DNA from: Serinus canaria
Lineage: Eukaryota; Chordata; Aves; Passeriformes; Fringillidae
Assembly (NCBI RefSeq): GCF_022539315.1
Contig: NC_066342.1
Location: 13,389,402-13,453,401 of the forward strand
Direction: 5' to 3'
DNA: 64,000 nt
Position numbers and translations under genes: made by a program. Positions 31,071-42,145 of the stretch are shown piece by piece (within the stretch, counting starts at the first letter, position 1; the number at the start of each line of letters is the position of its first letter). Under the pieces are notes generated by a model. That model had not been told where the DNA came from. It saw only the letters and a program-made list of their open reading frames with translations, and searched no databases.

Positions 31071-31416
31071 TGTAGCAAGGCGTCCCTGAACTGGTAATAA
31101 TTAGCATAGACTCCATGTATTACAGAAAGCTGATCAAGAATAATCTTTATTAAGAAATCCATTGCTGTTTTATAGACAATTATGATACAGGTGGACCTAA
31201 TTGGTCCTCCAGACCAAACATGATGACCACTGGCTAATTAAGAAACCACCCTTTGGTAAACAAATCTCCATAACACATTCTACATGTTCACAATACCAGG
31301 TGCAGCAAGTTAAGAATTGTTTCTCATTCTTTTCTCTGATCTTCTCAAAGACTTTCTCACCACAATGCCTGGGAAAGTTGTGCCTTGCTCTCTGTGACCA
31401 GAGAGCTCCTGCCACA
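31071..31416 (-). mobile_element. K2 5' LTR
   Basis: 346 bp from tgtggcaggagc (31416) to ccttgctaca (31071) on the minus strand. TATA-like gtctataaaac at about 31180-31170 and aataaag at about 31151-31145. It matches the 3' copy at 26356-26658 over most of its length with scattered differences. Confidence 0.85.
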
Positions 31417-32038
31417 CACAGTGAATTCACTACACTGACAAAATCAAAGAATAGTGAGAAGTAAAATAAGCCCTTAAAAACACCTTCCCCCTACCCCTCC
31501 CTCCTTCCCAGCTATACCTCTTACCCCAGTGGTGCAAGGAGACAAGGAATGGGGATTATGGTCAGTTCATCTCACAAGCAACAGCTTTCTGTGAACTGCT
31601 GCAGTGTGAGTCCACTCCATAGGCAATAGTATCCCTCAAACTGCCGCAGGGTGGGTCACTCTTCCACTAGGTGCAGTCCTTTAAGGACAGGCTGCTCCAG
31701 CATGGGAGCAGGGCCCCTCTCTCCAAAGGGTCTCCCACAAGATCACAGCTTCCTCTAGGCATCCAGCTGCTCCAGCATGGAGCCCCTCCATGGGCTGCAG
31801 GTGGATCTCTTCATCCCCATGTACCTCCATGGGCTGCAGGGGGACAGCCTGCATCATCATGGTCTTCACCATGGCCTGCAGAGGAATCTTGACTCCAGTG
31901 CCCGGAGCACTTCTCCCCCCTCCTTCTCCAGTGACCTTGGTGTCTGGATAGTTGTTTCTCCTCACATATTCTCACCACATTCTTCTCTAGTCACAATTAA
32001 AACTGTGCCACAAACTTTGTTTTGATTTTGAAATAAAC
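31417..32038 (+). repeat. LTR-like block with ctccagcatgg / ggctgcagg tandem units
   Basis: 31600-31900 contains degenerate repeats of about 40-45 bases built on ctgctccagcatggg, ctccatgggctgcagg and tcttcaccatgg. This pattern is familiar from large LTRs of avian ERVs. It ends with gaaataaacag at about 32030, a poly(A)-like signal. The ORFs are by-products of the repeat. Start and end are not fixed by duplications. Confidence 0.55.
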
Positions 32039-32899
32039 AGGGCAGGAGATTCTCCTCCTTTTAATGCCTTTATTAAAGTGATCAGCTCGAAGATGGGGGT
32101 TTTAGCAGATCCGCAGAGTTCTGCCGCCGCTCCCAGCAGTGACTCAGAAGAGGAGGATTTGCAGCTCTGTCCCCAAGGGGGCAGGGCCGGGAGTCCTGTC
32201 CTCGCAAGGCAGTGGGGTATACCCAGGGTGTCTCCGTTTGGGTTATCAGTCCAGCGGGTCCTGGGTCTGACTGACATCGTTTTTAGGTAGGGCGAGGAGT
32301 GGCCGAAGTTTTCAAGTGTCTCTTCCAGCTTCGGACCCCGGCCCTGCTGTCCAGACACCACCCTGACCCCCCAATTCTGTTTTGGCTCGTCTCTTTTGGG
32401 GTATTTTCCAGGATTTGGTATAAATCCTGTCCTAAGGTAGTCTGGGTTTGGGGAAAATTTGCATGTCTCTTGAGATGCAAATATCCCCCTCTCCTCTCAC
32501 CGTCCGGGGGGGGGGGTTGTCCTCTTCTTGGCAGCAGGCTAGGGTGGTGCTGAAATAGACAAGAATCTCCTACATTGAGAGTCAAATGACTATACTTAAG
32601 GATACTTAACTGGCGGTTACAACATTTCCCTAACAAAGAACTCTAGGCCAACGGTTCACTCTCAGATCAACTCAAAAACTCTTCTGCTGCTCCTTTTCTT
32701 AGGAAAAAAAAGGTAACCTTTTTTTTTTTTGTTCATAACAATTTCTTCTTAAATATGTCATCACAGAGGCATTACCATTATCTCTATCTGGCCCAGCCTT
32801 GGCCAGCAGTATGTCCATCCTCAGAGCCATCAGAGATTTGCTCTGCTGGACGTGGTGTAAGCTTCTTGCAGCTTCTCACAGAAGCCACCTCTGTGGCCC
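32039..32899 (+). mobile_element. LTR fragment, family V (plus copy)
   Basis: Homologous to the reverse complement of 43540-44215: shared gggcaggagatt, gatcagctc, gggggcag, agacac, and further downstream gcaggc[ct]agggtgg, g[gt]tacaac and ttttttttgttcataac blocks in the same order. The homologous block sits within the 1.67-kb minus LTR at 42953-44620, so this is a second, partial copy of that family. Its ends are not defined. Confidence 0.65.
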
Positions 32900-33381
32900 C
32901 CTGATGCTAAAATGATTTTTGCTTTTATATTTCCTTCATATATATTTGTAGCTCTGTAGACTATTGTTGTATAGTTATATAGTTCCTAGCTAACTCCAGT
33001 ACTTTTCCTACCCTGATAGACAAAGACAAAATGCATTCAAAAGGCCCCAACCCTATCTTGCTTTTTCCTGGGAACCAAGGATGAGCTACCCTCCGCAGAG
33101 ATGTTCTCATAAACAAAGTACAGCTAGTACCAAGGGGAGGAACTCCAGAAGAGGTTGAACCAAGAGGGGGAATTACATCATCACATGTGCTTCTAATTGG
33201 GAATTCTTTTCAGTTATGCAAATTTGCTAAACTTGTAAAACTGTATTTGCCCTATTTAGGGTGGGCTTTTTTCCATATCTGCCTCTGGAGCCCTCCAAAT
33301 CAAGACCAGCTTTTATATTACCTCCTATACTAATCTTGTCTCAAAAGTGTGTTGTTTCTAGATCTCTTGGGATTACCCCCA
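32900..33381 (+). mobile_element. LTR-like segment, ends uncertain
   Basis: Starts tgatgctaaaatg at about 32907, AT-rich, resembling the start of the S family LTRs (tgatgcctta...tttt). The 3' part at about 33250-33380 has a cctatttagg TATA-like site and a U5-like end. No duplication was found. The solo ERVL LTR at 33382 is inserted at or near its end. Confidence 0.45.
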
Positions 33382-34014
33382 TGTCCTGGGTTGACTATAT
33401 GATGCTTTTATCCCCAGTCATCTGTCCTGTTCTGCACCTTTAAGACTTGTTCCAGACAGTGAAGGGGGGAGAGAAGAAGCGCGCAGTTTGTTTTCAGACA
33501 CCGCACTCACTCCTCCACATTCCTGCTCCTAGACTGTGTTGTCTGCGGATGGACAGACAGCAGGACAAAGCTCTCCTTTGCTTTTTTAGTTAGTTTACCT
33601 AGCTGAGGCAAAGAAGTTCCCTGGACCGTGGATTTTTTTCTTTCCCTTTTCTTGGACCTGTTTAAACCTGCTCTGGACTGAACACCCAGAAGGGCACCAG
33701 CAGCCTGCATCTGTGGCCCACCGGGCCGGGCCTGGGCCACGGCATTTCCAGCACTGGAGGGACTGATAAGAGACTGAGTGAGCTGAGCTGCAACCCGGGG
33801 AGGGGACTTTTTGGGTTTGTCATCTCTTTTGGAGCAGCAAGGGGTTTTATTGTTTAATATTGTTTAGCTTTATTGTTTAATAAACAGTTTTTTTCTACTT
33901 TTCTCCAAGGAGATATTTTCTCCCAGACCGGTTGGGGGGAGGGGCCGATTGAATCTGCTTTCCTAGAGGAGCCCTTTGGGGTGTTCTCTCCCAAATTTGC
34001 CCTGAACCAGGACA
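33382..34014 (+). mobile_element. Solo ERVL LTR (633 bp, perfect 5-bp TSD)
   Basis: Begins tgtcctgggttg and ends gaaccaggaca, flanked by cccca at 33377-33381 and 34015-34019. It carries tttaataaac near 33876-33885 and the same ggttggggggaggggcc U5 block as the W LTR, but is more divergent from it than the copy at 27248. Related ERVL LTR subfamily. Confidence 0.92.
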
Positions 34015-34114
34015 CCCCACTACCAAAAACCAGGCCTTGCAAAACTAATACAGGATGTCAGTCAATATTCCCTAAGATACATTTTATAGAGTATTAACAT
34101 TAAATTAATATAAT

Positions 34115-34625
34115 CATAGAATGGTTTGGGTGGGTTGAGACCTTAAAGATCATCTTGTTCAACCCCCTGCCATTGGCAGGGACACCTTCCTCTGCACCAA
34201 GTTGCACCAAGCCCCATCTAACTTGTCCTTGAACACTTCCAGGGATGGGGCATTCAGAACTTCTCTGGGCAACCTGTTCCAGCACCTCTCTTCTTTAAAA
34301 CCATTCCCACTTGTCCTATCACTATCTGCCCATTTAAAAAGTCACTCCTTTTAAATACTGCAAGGCCACAATGAGCTGTCCCCAGAGCCCTCTCTTCTCC
34401 AGGCCAAACCAAACTCTCTCAGCCTGTCCATCCCTCTGATGACCTTCATGGCCCTCTTCTGGACCCATTCTATCAGGTCCACATCTTGTGCTGAGGACTC
34501 CGGAGCTGGACCCAGTACTCCAGCTGGAATCTTCCAAGGGCAGAGTAGAGGGGGGAAATCACCTCTATCTACCTGCTGACCACACTTCTTTTGATGCAGC
34601 TGAGGATATGGCTAGCCTTTCCTTA
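34115..34625 (-). mobile_element. CR1 LINE 3' fragment
   Basis: The plus strand starts tcatagaatggtttgggtgggtt, the complement of the conserved CR1 3' end, followed by the standard 3' body (aaagatcatc, gttccagcacctctc, ctccaggccaaac, tctggacccattctatcaggtcc). CR1 copies are nearly always truncated at the 5' end, as here. No coding capacity remains. Confidence 0.93.
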
Positions 34626-34689
34626 TGCCCAGCCTTGGAAAATATTCCTCTTGCCTGAATGGCATAACATGCCTACTCTCACACTTTCA

Positions 34690-35580
34690 AAGAAAGTGCC
34701 AACTCAAACTGTGGCCAGGATTATTATTGCTGAGTGGAGCGTGCCTGGGTTCGTCCGGCCTTAGTGCACTGAGCTATAGGTAACTGCTGGGGATATTTCA
34801 CCTCAGAGACACCTTTGGCTCGCTGGCAGTTGCAGTTAGGCACTCAGAATGAGTCCAAGCAAAGTAGAAACTCAGTTTACCTCTAGTGGAAAAGGTTCAG
34901 GCGATGGTGAAGAGAAAGAGCGGATTCTGCTGGAGGGTTAAATCCAGAATTTATTCCAGGGTCACAAGAGTTCTGAATCTTTGCAACAGCTCCAATAGAA
35001 TCCCGACTGCATGGTTCCAGTGCCTTTTAAACTCACAGGGAGGTGGGAGGGAGAGGATAGGTGAGCCACCAACCAGGTGGGACGGGGAGGGTTTCAGGGG
35101 ACAATAACACCTGGACAGGCCAATGACCCCAGGTCTGAGAAGCATCTTTTGAACTTCTGCCAATCACACAACACCCTTACTGGAATGTGGAACTTGACAG
35201 ACAGCAGTTAGAAGGAAGACAAAGGGGCAGGGGGAGGGGAAGTAAGTTGGCACACCTGAGAGACAGGATCACACCGCAACACAGGATGAAACAGTGTTGT
35301 CACTAAAGCCCACTCTCTTGCAACCCTATAAATAACAGTCAAATATGGGGCCCTTTGAGCTCTCCTGGACCTCAGAGGGTCTGCAACCAGCAATGTCTCT
35401 CCGAGTAAGCCGCCTCTCAGAGCTAGCAAACCCTCAAGTTTGCTATACTTGGAGGATCACCGAAACACAATGTATCCTCGGCTGAAATCCCCACTCTTTG
35501 AGGCCCAATCCTTCATCCGTCAGGAGATGCAAAAGTATCCGAAGTGAGTATTTCACTCACCTCTGAGGGGGAATTTTTTA
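34690..35580. repeat. Two LTR-like pieces in opposite orientation
   Basis: 34725-35160 reads as a minus LTR: its minus strand has a tttaaaaggc and an aataaattctgg signal. 35170-35581 reads as a plus LTR: cctataaataac at about 35322-35333, then a U5-like end ttttttaca. No target duplications were found and no coding signal was seen. Confidence 0.45.
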
Positions 35581-35593
35581 CAGGTACCTTGCT

Positions 35594-35868
35594 TGCTGTC
35601 TTAGGTTACAAAATAAGATGTAACCAAAAGTATGTATTCTATCACCATTTACATAAGCTGTTAAAAACAGGTGTGGCAGTGTTCTTTAGCTGTTCCATGA
35701 CTCATCCCTGATAACTCCCTCCAGAGGCTATCTTCTGTTAATGGGCCATTGAGTCTCATTGCATGACTCATAAAATTACATCAACCCATTGTGAAATGCT
35801 CTACTCAGGGGGAGGAACCAAGCATTCCTACCTGGATATAATCTGAGGTTTTGGAACACCACAAGCAA
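35594..35868 (+). mobile_element. X2: truncated ERVL-type LTR of the X family
   Basis: Starts tgtcttaggtt and matches X1 (8867) and X3 (56132) through cctggatataatctgagg and gaacaccac. Similarity stops at a run of C (35870-35890), after which a different LTR end follows. It is therefore a truncated or recombinant copy. Confidence 0.78.
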
Positions 35869-35884
35869 CCCCCCCCCTCCCCCC

Positions 35885-36049
35885 CCCCGCCCCGTGTATA
35901 AAAGGCAAAGCATCCATCTTGAAGATGAGCCACGTGGTAGGCAGCCATGAGGGAGGCTCCCAGGCCTGTTTTTCCTTATTTATTCCTTTTGTTGTATTTT
36001 TGTTAAGGTTTAATAAACCTTTTAAAAATTTTTAAGTGAGCAATCATTT
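35885..36049 (+). mobile_element. LTR R-U5 piece resembling T1
   Basis: tgtataaaagg, then aaggtttaataaacctttt and agtgagcaatcatttctcaca match the end of T1 (12450-12512) in order. Fused to the 5' part of X2 across a C-rich tract. Confidence 0.6.
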
Positions 36050-36059
36050 CTCACACAGT

Positions 36060-36790
36060 GATTTTCCTTTTGGATATGATTGAATGCAGCAGCAAGCAGT
36101 ACTACTGCCTAAAGCCTTTTTTAATAACCAATCACTTTTTTAGTAACCAATAATCTTTTTATTAACCAATTGCTCCCTATCCCAATTTTCTTGCACCAAG
36201 TCCACCCTGGGGGTAGAGGGGTGACTAAAAACATTAATCAAAGAAGGACAACAAAACATTTTCCCCTAACCTTTTCCTACAGCCCCACAGAGGAAGCTGC
36301 ATGACAAATACCTAAGCCTGCATAGGGGCAACACCATCCTCACAAGGCAGTAGTTGCAGAATTTGCCTCAGGATTAGAACCTGCCAATTCTAGTTCTCCA
36401 CAACAAACTACAGACTGGTGGAGGGGGAGTTCCCCACAAGATAGGAGCTACAGAATTGGCTTCATGACTGGAACCTGCCAATTCTGGCTTTTCACAACAA
36501 AACACAAAAAGCACGGGGACATGAGTCCCTACCAAAAAGGAGCTTTTGGCTCTACACAAAACCCCACATAAACAAGGGAACTAATCTGTTTACCACAATT
36601 CCCTCAGAGAAAGATGTGTTCAAATTTCTAAGCCTGAAGAAAGCACAATCTCCACAACCCCTCAAAGGAAGTTGGTCCAAGTGCTAAGAATTTTTGTGAA
36701 AGGAATCTTAACAATTCTCATAGCCCTTAAAAGAAGTAGTGCCTAGATTTCTAAGATTTACTACAGAAGGAAGCATATGAAATAATTTTG
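36060..36790. repeat. Degenerate tandem repeat block
   Basis: A 56-base unit at about 36352 recurs at about 36447 (both with cctgccaattct then cacaacaaa). Around them variations of ctcagaggaag...aatttctaagcctg recur at about 36290, 36600, 36665 and 36735. The units are diverged. No gene is seen. Confidence 0.55.
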
Positions 36791-36879
36791 TGAGAGGAGA
36801 CAATACTATTGTGAAAGGCACTTCAGGTCAGAGAACATTAAATCCTGCCGACTACGCCAATTAAATGTCAGGATCAGGC

Positions 36880-37990
36880 TATTAAAGTTCCTAGAAATGC
36901 CTCTGCCTGAATTAAGGTGCAAATGAGACCATATGCCAATGTCAATAGTATGGGTTTTATTTGATAGTAAATATGAGAGAGAAAAGAGAGACAAAAGAAG
37001 AGAAAGAAATAGAAGATAGGTGGAGGGGATAGAAAGAGAGTGACAGAGACAGAATAAAAAAAAATCACCACTCCGTGGATCCCAACAATGTTCTGTTTAT
37101 CTTCTCCAGCTGGTCTTCTTGGTGATGAGGGTCCCGCCGAAAAGCATAGAATCCAATGGGTTAATATATGCCCAGGCTAGGTAGGAAAACCCAGGCACCT
37201 CCCTGGGCGGGGGGGTGGGGGGGTGTGGAGTTTGCCATTGTCTCTTACAACAGACTCTGGGTTTGTTGCAGCACATGCAGTCCTGTGGTGCAAGGCTTCA
37301 GGAATTACTCTGGGGGGCACTTTGGGGGGGGTCTTTGACGGATTATGACACCCCCTCAGCTGTCTCACACATGAATGTCCTGTGGATGTGGCCTGTGGGG
37401 TTAGAGGTTCCACAGCTGGGCCAGTTTGTATAAGGGAGGATGGGTGTTCACTGCCTCTAACCAGAGGTTACACCATGCACCTGAAACCTCCTTCTCCCCA
37501 CCCCCCTCCCCCCTTTACCCTGTTTTGGTGGAGTCTATGTAAATCTGGCTTCTGTGGGCTGTGGTCTCTTCCACCCCAAACCCAGACAGGGAAGAGTCTC
37601 TGTTGCATTTGGCTCTCTTGTAGATGCATTCCTTTCCCTCAGCCTTGTTTGTTTCTCCCTGGGCCTGAGACAGTTGAAGAATGGGTTTCTCTTCATCTAA
37701 TCTCAGCACTTTGGCTTACAGTCCAAAATTCTTCAGGGAGGTTTCTGTGGTTGTAGCTTCTTTATACACTTTTTGCTGTAATGAGCAAAACTTTATATCA
37801 ATGTTTGAGGCATGAGCTATTTCAGTCTCTGACAGCAGGGGAGGGATTTCTGCCACCACCTGCTCTGCCCCCTCCAGTGTCTCTGCTTCCCTCAACACCC
37901 CCTGAACTGGGGGGTGAGGGGGGTAGGGTGGGGTCAGGGCCTCCCATTGGGAAGGCAGGGAGAGGACTGCCCATCATGACCACGCATGGT
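36880..37990 (-). mobile_element. LTR-like repeat, family P (fuller minus copy)
   Basis: On the minus strand it has a pyrimidine-rich tract (37070-36970) followed by caaataaaaccc at about 36964-36955, a poly(A) signal. It matches 1-430 and, inverted, 50270-50978. Contains a G-run (37208-37227). Ends are approximate. Confidence 0.6.
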
Positions 37991-38075
37991 TGGATTTCCA
38001 TGGACACTGCACATGCTCAGGTCTCCATGGAAACTGTGTGCATCCAGATTTCCATAGAAACCGCATTTGCCTGTA
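37991..38075. repeat. Short minisatellite, 3 units of about 27 bases
   Basis: Three imperfect units around [ga]tttccatgga[ca]actg: gatttccatggacactgc, gtctccatggaaactgtg and gatttccatagaaaccgc. Lies just before the E element. Confidence 0.6.
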
Positions 38076-38239
38076 CAGACATGGGTCTGGCGCAGTGAAT
38101 GACAAAATCTGCGCCAACAGAGCTGCAGAAGCTCCCGGCAGGAATGGGGTGGCCTCTCACTGCTGCACAGCTGGTGCTGGAGCTAGGAGAGCACCTCCTG
38201 ACTGACACCTGGCTGATATAACACCCAGTTCCAGCAGAA

Positions 38240-38731
38240 CAGCCCCAATTAAAAGCAAGTCAGATATCTCAGATACAGATAGTTGCCCGGAAGAATATAC
38301 TGAAGACAAATCTACTATAGCCACTGTAGCCAGGAGGAAAAGGGGGAAAACAGCACAGGACACTATAGAAGCACACAGTCCTGCAGCTAAACATACTATA
38401 TCTAAAAAGGAAGAACCAAAAAAGGAAGACCCAGCCATACAAGCCCCTTTGAGGCAGGTTGTGGGTAACCAAGGGTTAATTTACATTAAAACACCATTTT
38501 CTCTTGTACAATTGCAGTAGTAGAAAGCCTCTGTTGGACAGTGTAAAGAAAATCCAGAAGAGGTGGCTAATTTTGTAGACAAGGCTGTTAAGACACAAAA
38601 CCCAGACTGTAGCAATCTAGATGCAATGATGGGCACATTATTTGATGAAACAGAAAAAGATGGTCACGAGGACTGTTATAACTGCTATTGAGGATCAAAT
38701 AGCAGCCGTAACTCTTCAAGGGCCAGTTAAT
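38240..38731 (+). pseudogene. gag: E gag: p12/capsid N-terminal part
   Basis: In frame: a Lys/Glu-rich linker (KKEEPKKEDP), then the capsid start APLRQV, then PFSLVQLQ and a helix with QCKENPEEVANFVDKAVKTQ and NLDAMMGTLFDETEKD, a gammaretroviral capsid pattern. Two stops occur after LVQLQ and more near 38690. The gene continues beyond the inserted LTR at 40134. Confidence 0.75.
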
Positions 38732-38736
38732 GATAT

Positions 38737-40128
38737 TGTCACAGTTTGAGCCTGGTGCAATGCCAGTGCCCCCCATGAAAATACTTCTTCCCTGGTGTCT
38801 GCTGTGAGATGTGATCATAAATAGAGCAAAGCAGGCTCCAGCTTAGGAATAAAGGGGAAAAAACTTTATTAAGCTACAACTATTAAAGAAAAACACACAG
38901 AATTCTGGATGAAAACCTTCCAAAAACATTCCTCCTCTCCCCACCAAATTTCCAATGCATTAACCCCTCAGATCACCCACTCTCAGTCCAGCACCACCTT
39001 TCAGATTACCAATTTTCAGTTCATCGAGGAGAGAGGAGTCTCTCTTGCACCATAGGCTTCCCAAGGAAACACAGTTGAAACCTCTTGTGTTTCCATGTCA
39101 CACGTGGCACCGCCTGGAGATCATTATGCCATCATGACATCTTCCTTCCATGCCCAGCGCTCTCACCACTGTGCATGGACCAGAGCTGCTTCTAGGGTTT
39201 TCTTTTTTAAAGGATGCTTTGCCCAGTTCCAAAAAGAGCACAGTCTCTCACTTTCGGGACACCTGTCCCCCCCAAAATTTCACCCCCCTGGGGCCGAGGG
39301 GTCTTGAGAACAGAGATCTTCCTCTTCTTCTTCTTCCCTGGAGACGGAGGGCCCCACCACCACCCTCCTCACCCATCGTCTCTGTTCACACACTCCTTCA
39401 CATCACTGCACTCTCTTGGCTGTAAGCCATCGCCTCCCCCCCTAAATGCAGTCTCTGTGTCACAGGAAAAAAATGGTTCTATCCATGACCATACAAGAAA
39501 AGTCCAGCCAAAGGCCACTCCATCACCTCCTCCCACCTAAGATTCTTTTCAACTTCTCCTGTGGCCCATTTCCTCTTATCTCTGTCTCTCTTCTCATTCA
39601 ACTCCAGGAGTAATCAGCATTTGCAAGGTTTCCAGCATCCAAGAAAAGGGTTAAAAGTCTCAGGCTCTGCCTGTCCAGAACTCTCACCTCTGCCTGCCGG
39701 CACCGACACCTCCCCCTTCTCCTTCACTCTGGCCATGCTATCAAATTTTCAAAGTGGCACAGGCACAGACACCAGCTCTCCCTCTCTCTCTCTCCTGGGG
39801 GGGCTGCCCAATGTCTCTCAAGGTTCCCCCACCCTTCGGTCTTGCAGGGGCCTTCTCTGCCCAAGGCCCAGCCTGGCGGCCTACCTCCTCCAGCCACATG
39901 GCTCCCCTCTCCCGCCCAGCTCAGAGCTGGGCAGGGGAGGTTTGTTCTCTTCCACGAACCAGAACCCAAGAGAGTTTCCCCCGGGAGTTCTCAGCTTTTA
40001 ACCCCCCTGTGTTCTCAGAGGTGTATCCATGTCCTCAGTGGCCAAACTAGGTGCCAATATTCAAATCTGAGCACCTATTGGTTTGACCACAGCATTCCAA
40101 AAAACTCACTTCCTCTCAAACCACGACA
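38737..40128 (-). mobile_element. Solo ERVL-type LTR (1392 bp, 5-bp TSD) in E gag
   Basis: On the minus strand it starts tgtcgtggtttgag and ends ctcaaactgtgaca. gatat flanks it at 38732-38736 and 40129-40133. A taataaagtt signal lies at about 38876-38867. Its plus-strand ORFs are by chance. The 5-bp size and the tgtcgtggttt start are like large LTRs common in passerines. Confidence 0.92.
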
Positions 40129-40133
40129 GATAT

Positions 40134-40680
40134 CTTCCCTTAAACTGACGTAGGGTGGGACCCTAATGTGACAGAACAAATTGTGAGGTTGAAACATTAT
40201 GAGAATTGGGTGATATTTGGTCTAAAACATGCCATTCCTAAAGCAGTGAATTGGTCCAAATTATACAAAATAAGGCAAGACAGGAATGAAACTCCTACAG
40301 ACTTTTTGAATAGGCTTAGAGAGGCTACATGAGGATACACAAATCTGGACCTTGAGGCACCTGAAGAGAAGGCTCACCTAGCTTATCTGTTTATAGGCCA
40401 ATCTGCAAGTGACAAGGAAAAAGCTGCAAAAGAAGGATGAGACACATGACATAGCTTGGAAAGTATATCAAAATAGGGATTCAATACATGGGGATAGATG
40501 ACAACAGTGTCTGAGGGCTGATCACAAAAGGGTTCTAATGGGTTTAAAAAGTGTACTTCTCTAAAGATCAATGTGCTTTTTGCAAGAAAAAGGGCCACTG
40601 GAAGAAGGAGTGTCCTATACTGTTGAAAAGGACATTCACAGCTCCTAAATTAGCTGTGAATGGGGACTGACTGGGACCGA
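40134..40680 (+). pseudogene. gag: E gag: capsid C-terminus and nucleocapsid
   Basis: Rejoins capsid: WSKLYKIRQDRNETPTDFLN is the major homology region of a gamma-type capsid, then LREAT and an APEEKAHLAYLF helix. The zinc knuckle QCAFCKKKGHWKKEC at about 40566-40610 has C-x2-C-x4-H-x4-C spacing. Stops interrupt (for example tga near 40330). Confidence 0.82.
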
Positions 40681-40970
40681 AGGGCCAATACCTAGCTGAA
40701 CCTTTGGTTGTAGCTAAGCTGGGGAAAGATGATGAATTTCTGGTGGATACGGGGGCAACATATTCTATGTTAAATACTTTAAAAGGGAAACTGAGTCAAG
40801 ATACTGTAAATATGATCGGTGCCACAGGGGTAAGTGAAACAAGGCCTTTCTTCCAACCTTTAAAATTGAAGTTTTGAAAACACTGGGTGACTCACCAATT
40901 CCTCTATATGCCAAACCTCCCCAAACCATTGTGGGGTAGAGATTTATTGGAGAAATTAGAAGCAGAAATC
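40681..40970 (+). pseudogene. pro: E protease
   Basis: FLVDTGATYSML contains the DTGA active site at 40746-40757. The C-terminal PLWGRDLLEKL motif lies at about 40920-40955. One stop at 40876-40878 divides them. Aspartic protease for Gag-Pol processing in the ancestor. Confidence 0.83.
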
Positions 40971-42145
40971 AAATTTTGCAGAGAAAGGGAAGTGAAAGTT
41001 ATAATTCCTGCAACTAAATTTGTCGAAGTGGCTGACCTTTTTATAGAGGAGAATTATGGTGAAATTCCCAAAGAAGTTGAAGATGCTGTCATTCCAATAT
41101 TGTGGGCCAATGATTTTCCTGGGAGATCCAAAAGAGCTGAGCCTGCGAGTATTACATTTAAATTAGGGGCCACACCAGTAAGGCAGAAAAAATACCCTTT
41201 GAAATTAGAAGGTCATAGGGGAGTGGAACCTCTAATTGAGCAGTTCCTTAAATTTGGGTTATTAGTGGAGTGTGAAGCTAGACACAACACACCCATCCTG
41301 CCAGTGAAGAAAGCTGATGGTGAGTTATCGAGCAGTGCAGGATTTAAGAGGAATTAACAAAATAACAGAGGATATACACTCAGTTGTAGCAAACCCCTAC
41401 ACTCTATTGACCATGCTGACAGATGAATTAGGGTGGTTCACTGTTTTAGACCTCAAGGTTGCCTTTTTCTGCATTCCTCTGCATAAGAGTGGTCAAGAAC
41501 TTTTTGCTTTTGAGTGGAAGAATCCTGAAACAGGGAAAAAAAGGCAACTTACCTGGACAGTCCTACCCCAGGGATTCAAAAACTAGACCAAGAATATTTG
41601 GAAACAAATTAGCAAAGGAATTGGAGGACTGGAGAAGACAAGAACTAGGAGGGGTTATTCTTCAATATGTTGATGATATCTTAATTGCAGCTAAAACACG
41701 AGATGACCGCATCCAGCTCACTGTAAGTCTGTTGAACTTTTTGGGGCCAAGTGGGTATAGAGTCTTGAAAGAAAAGGCACAGGTTGCTAGGGAAACTGTA
41801 GTTTTTTTGGGGCTAGAAATCTTTCATGAACATCGACAATCAGCAGAGAACAGAAAGAAGTCATCTGTCCTCTCTCAGAGCACCACACCATGAGAGAAAT
41901 GCAAACCTTCCTGGGAATGGTAGGTTGGTGTCGTTTATGGATACCAAATTATGGACTACTGGTAAAACCTCTGTATGGAGCCTTTAAAGCAGCCAAAGAG
42001 ACCCATCATATGGACAGAGAGCACTAGAGCTGTATTTAAACAGCTGAAACATTCCTTGATATCTGCCCCAGCTCTGGGGCTGCCGGACTTAACTGAACCT
42101 TTTGAACTCTTTACATATGCATGACTGAATGTTGCTCTGGGGGTA
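40971..42145 (+). pseudogene. pol: E reverse transcriptase
   Basis: The frame open from 40887 reaches RT fingers with KKYPLKLEGHRGVEPLI and [14 protein letters not shown], then shifts frame at about 41325 ([11 protein letters not shown], then [11 protein letters not shown], then [11 protein letters not shown]). It shifts again to carry QYVDDILIAAK (YVDD at about 41665-41676) and the thumb with a FLGLEI motif. Further stops precede the RNase H linker (GWCRLWIPNYG-type region at about 41925). Confidence 0.88.

Larger units (their letters stand above)
26356..31416 (-). mobile_element. K2: ERVK-like provirus, internally deleted
   Basis: On the minus strand: 5' LTR (31416-31071), primer site, leader, gag with intact matrix frame (from 30599), then a direct jump to RNase H (28910-28804), a decayed 3' part and a truncated 3' LTR (26658-26356). 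Protease, dUTPase, RT and most of integrase are deleted. Two plus-strand solo LTRs (27248-27915 and 28220-28803) landed in it. RNase H and 3' sequences resemble K1, so K1 and K2 are related lineages, although their LTRs differ. Confidence 0.85.

Noticed and set aside
31671..32025. Frames across the ctccagcatgg units
   Set aside because: Repetitive translation of an LTR minisatellite-like tract, not a protein repeat family.
36340..36560. Possible CRISPR-like array because of repeated cctgccaattct blocks
   Set aside because: Only two clear units with diverged spacing in vertebrate-type DNA; no repeat-spacer regularity and no cas-like genes.
39214..40153. Overlapping plus-strand frames of 80-146 codons
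   Set aside because: They lie within the 1392-bp minus-strand solo LTR at 38737-40128 and have no domain or start context.
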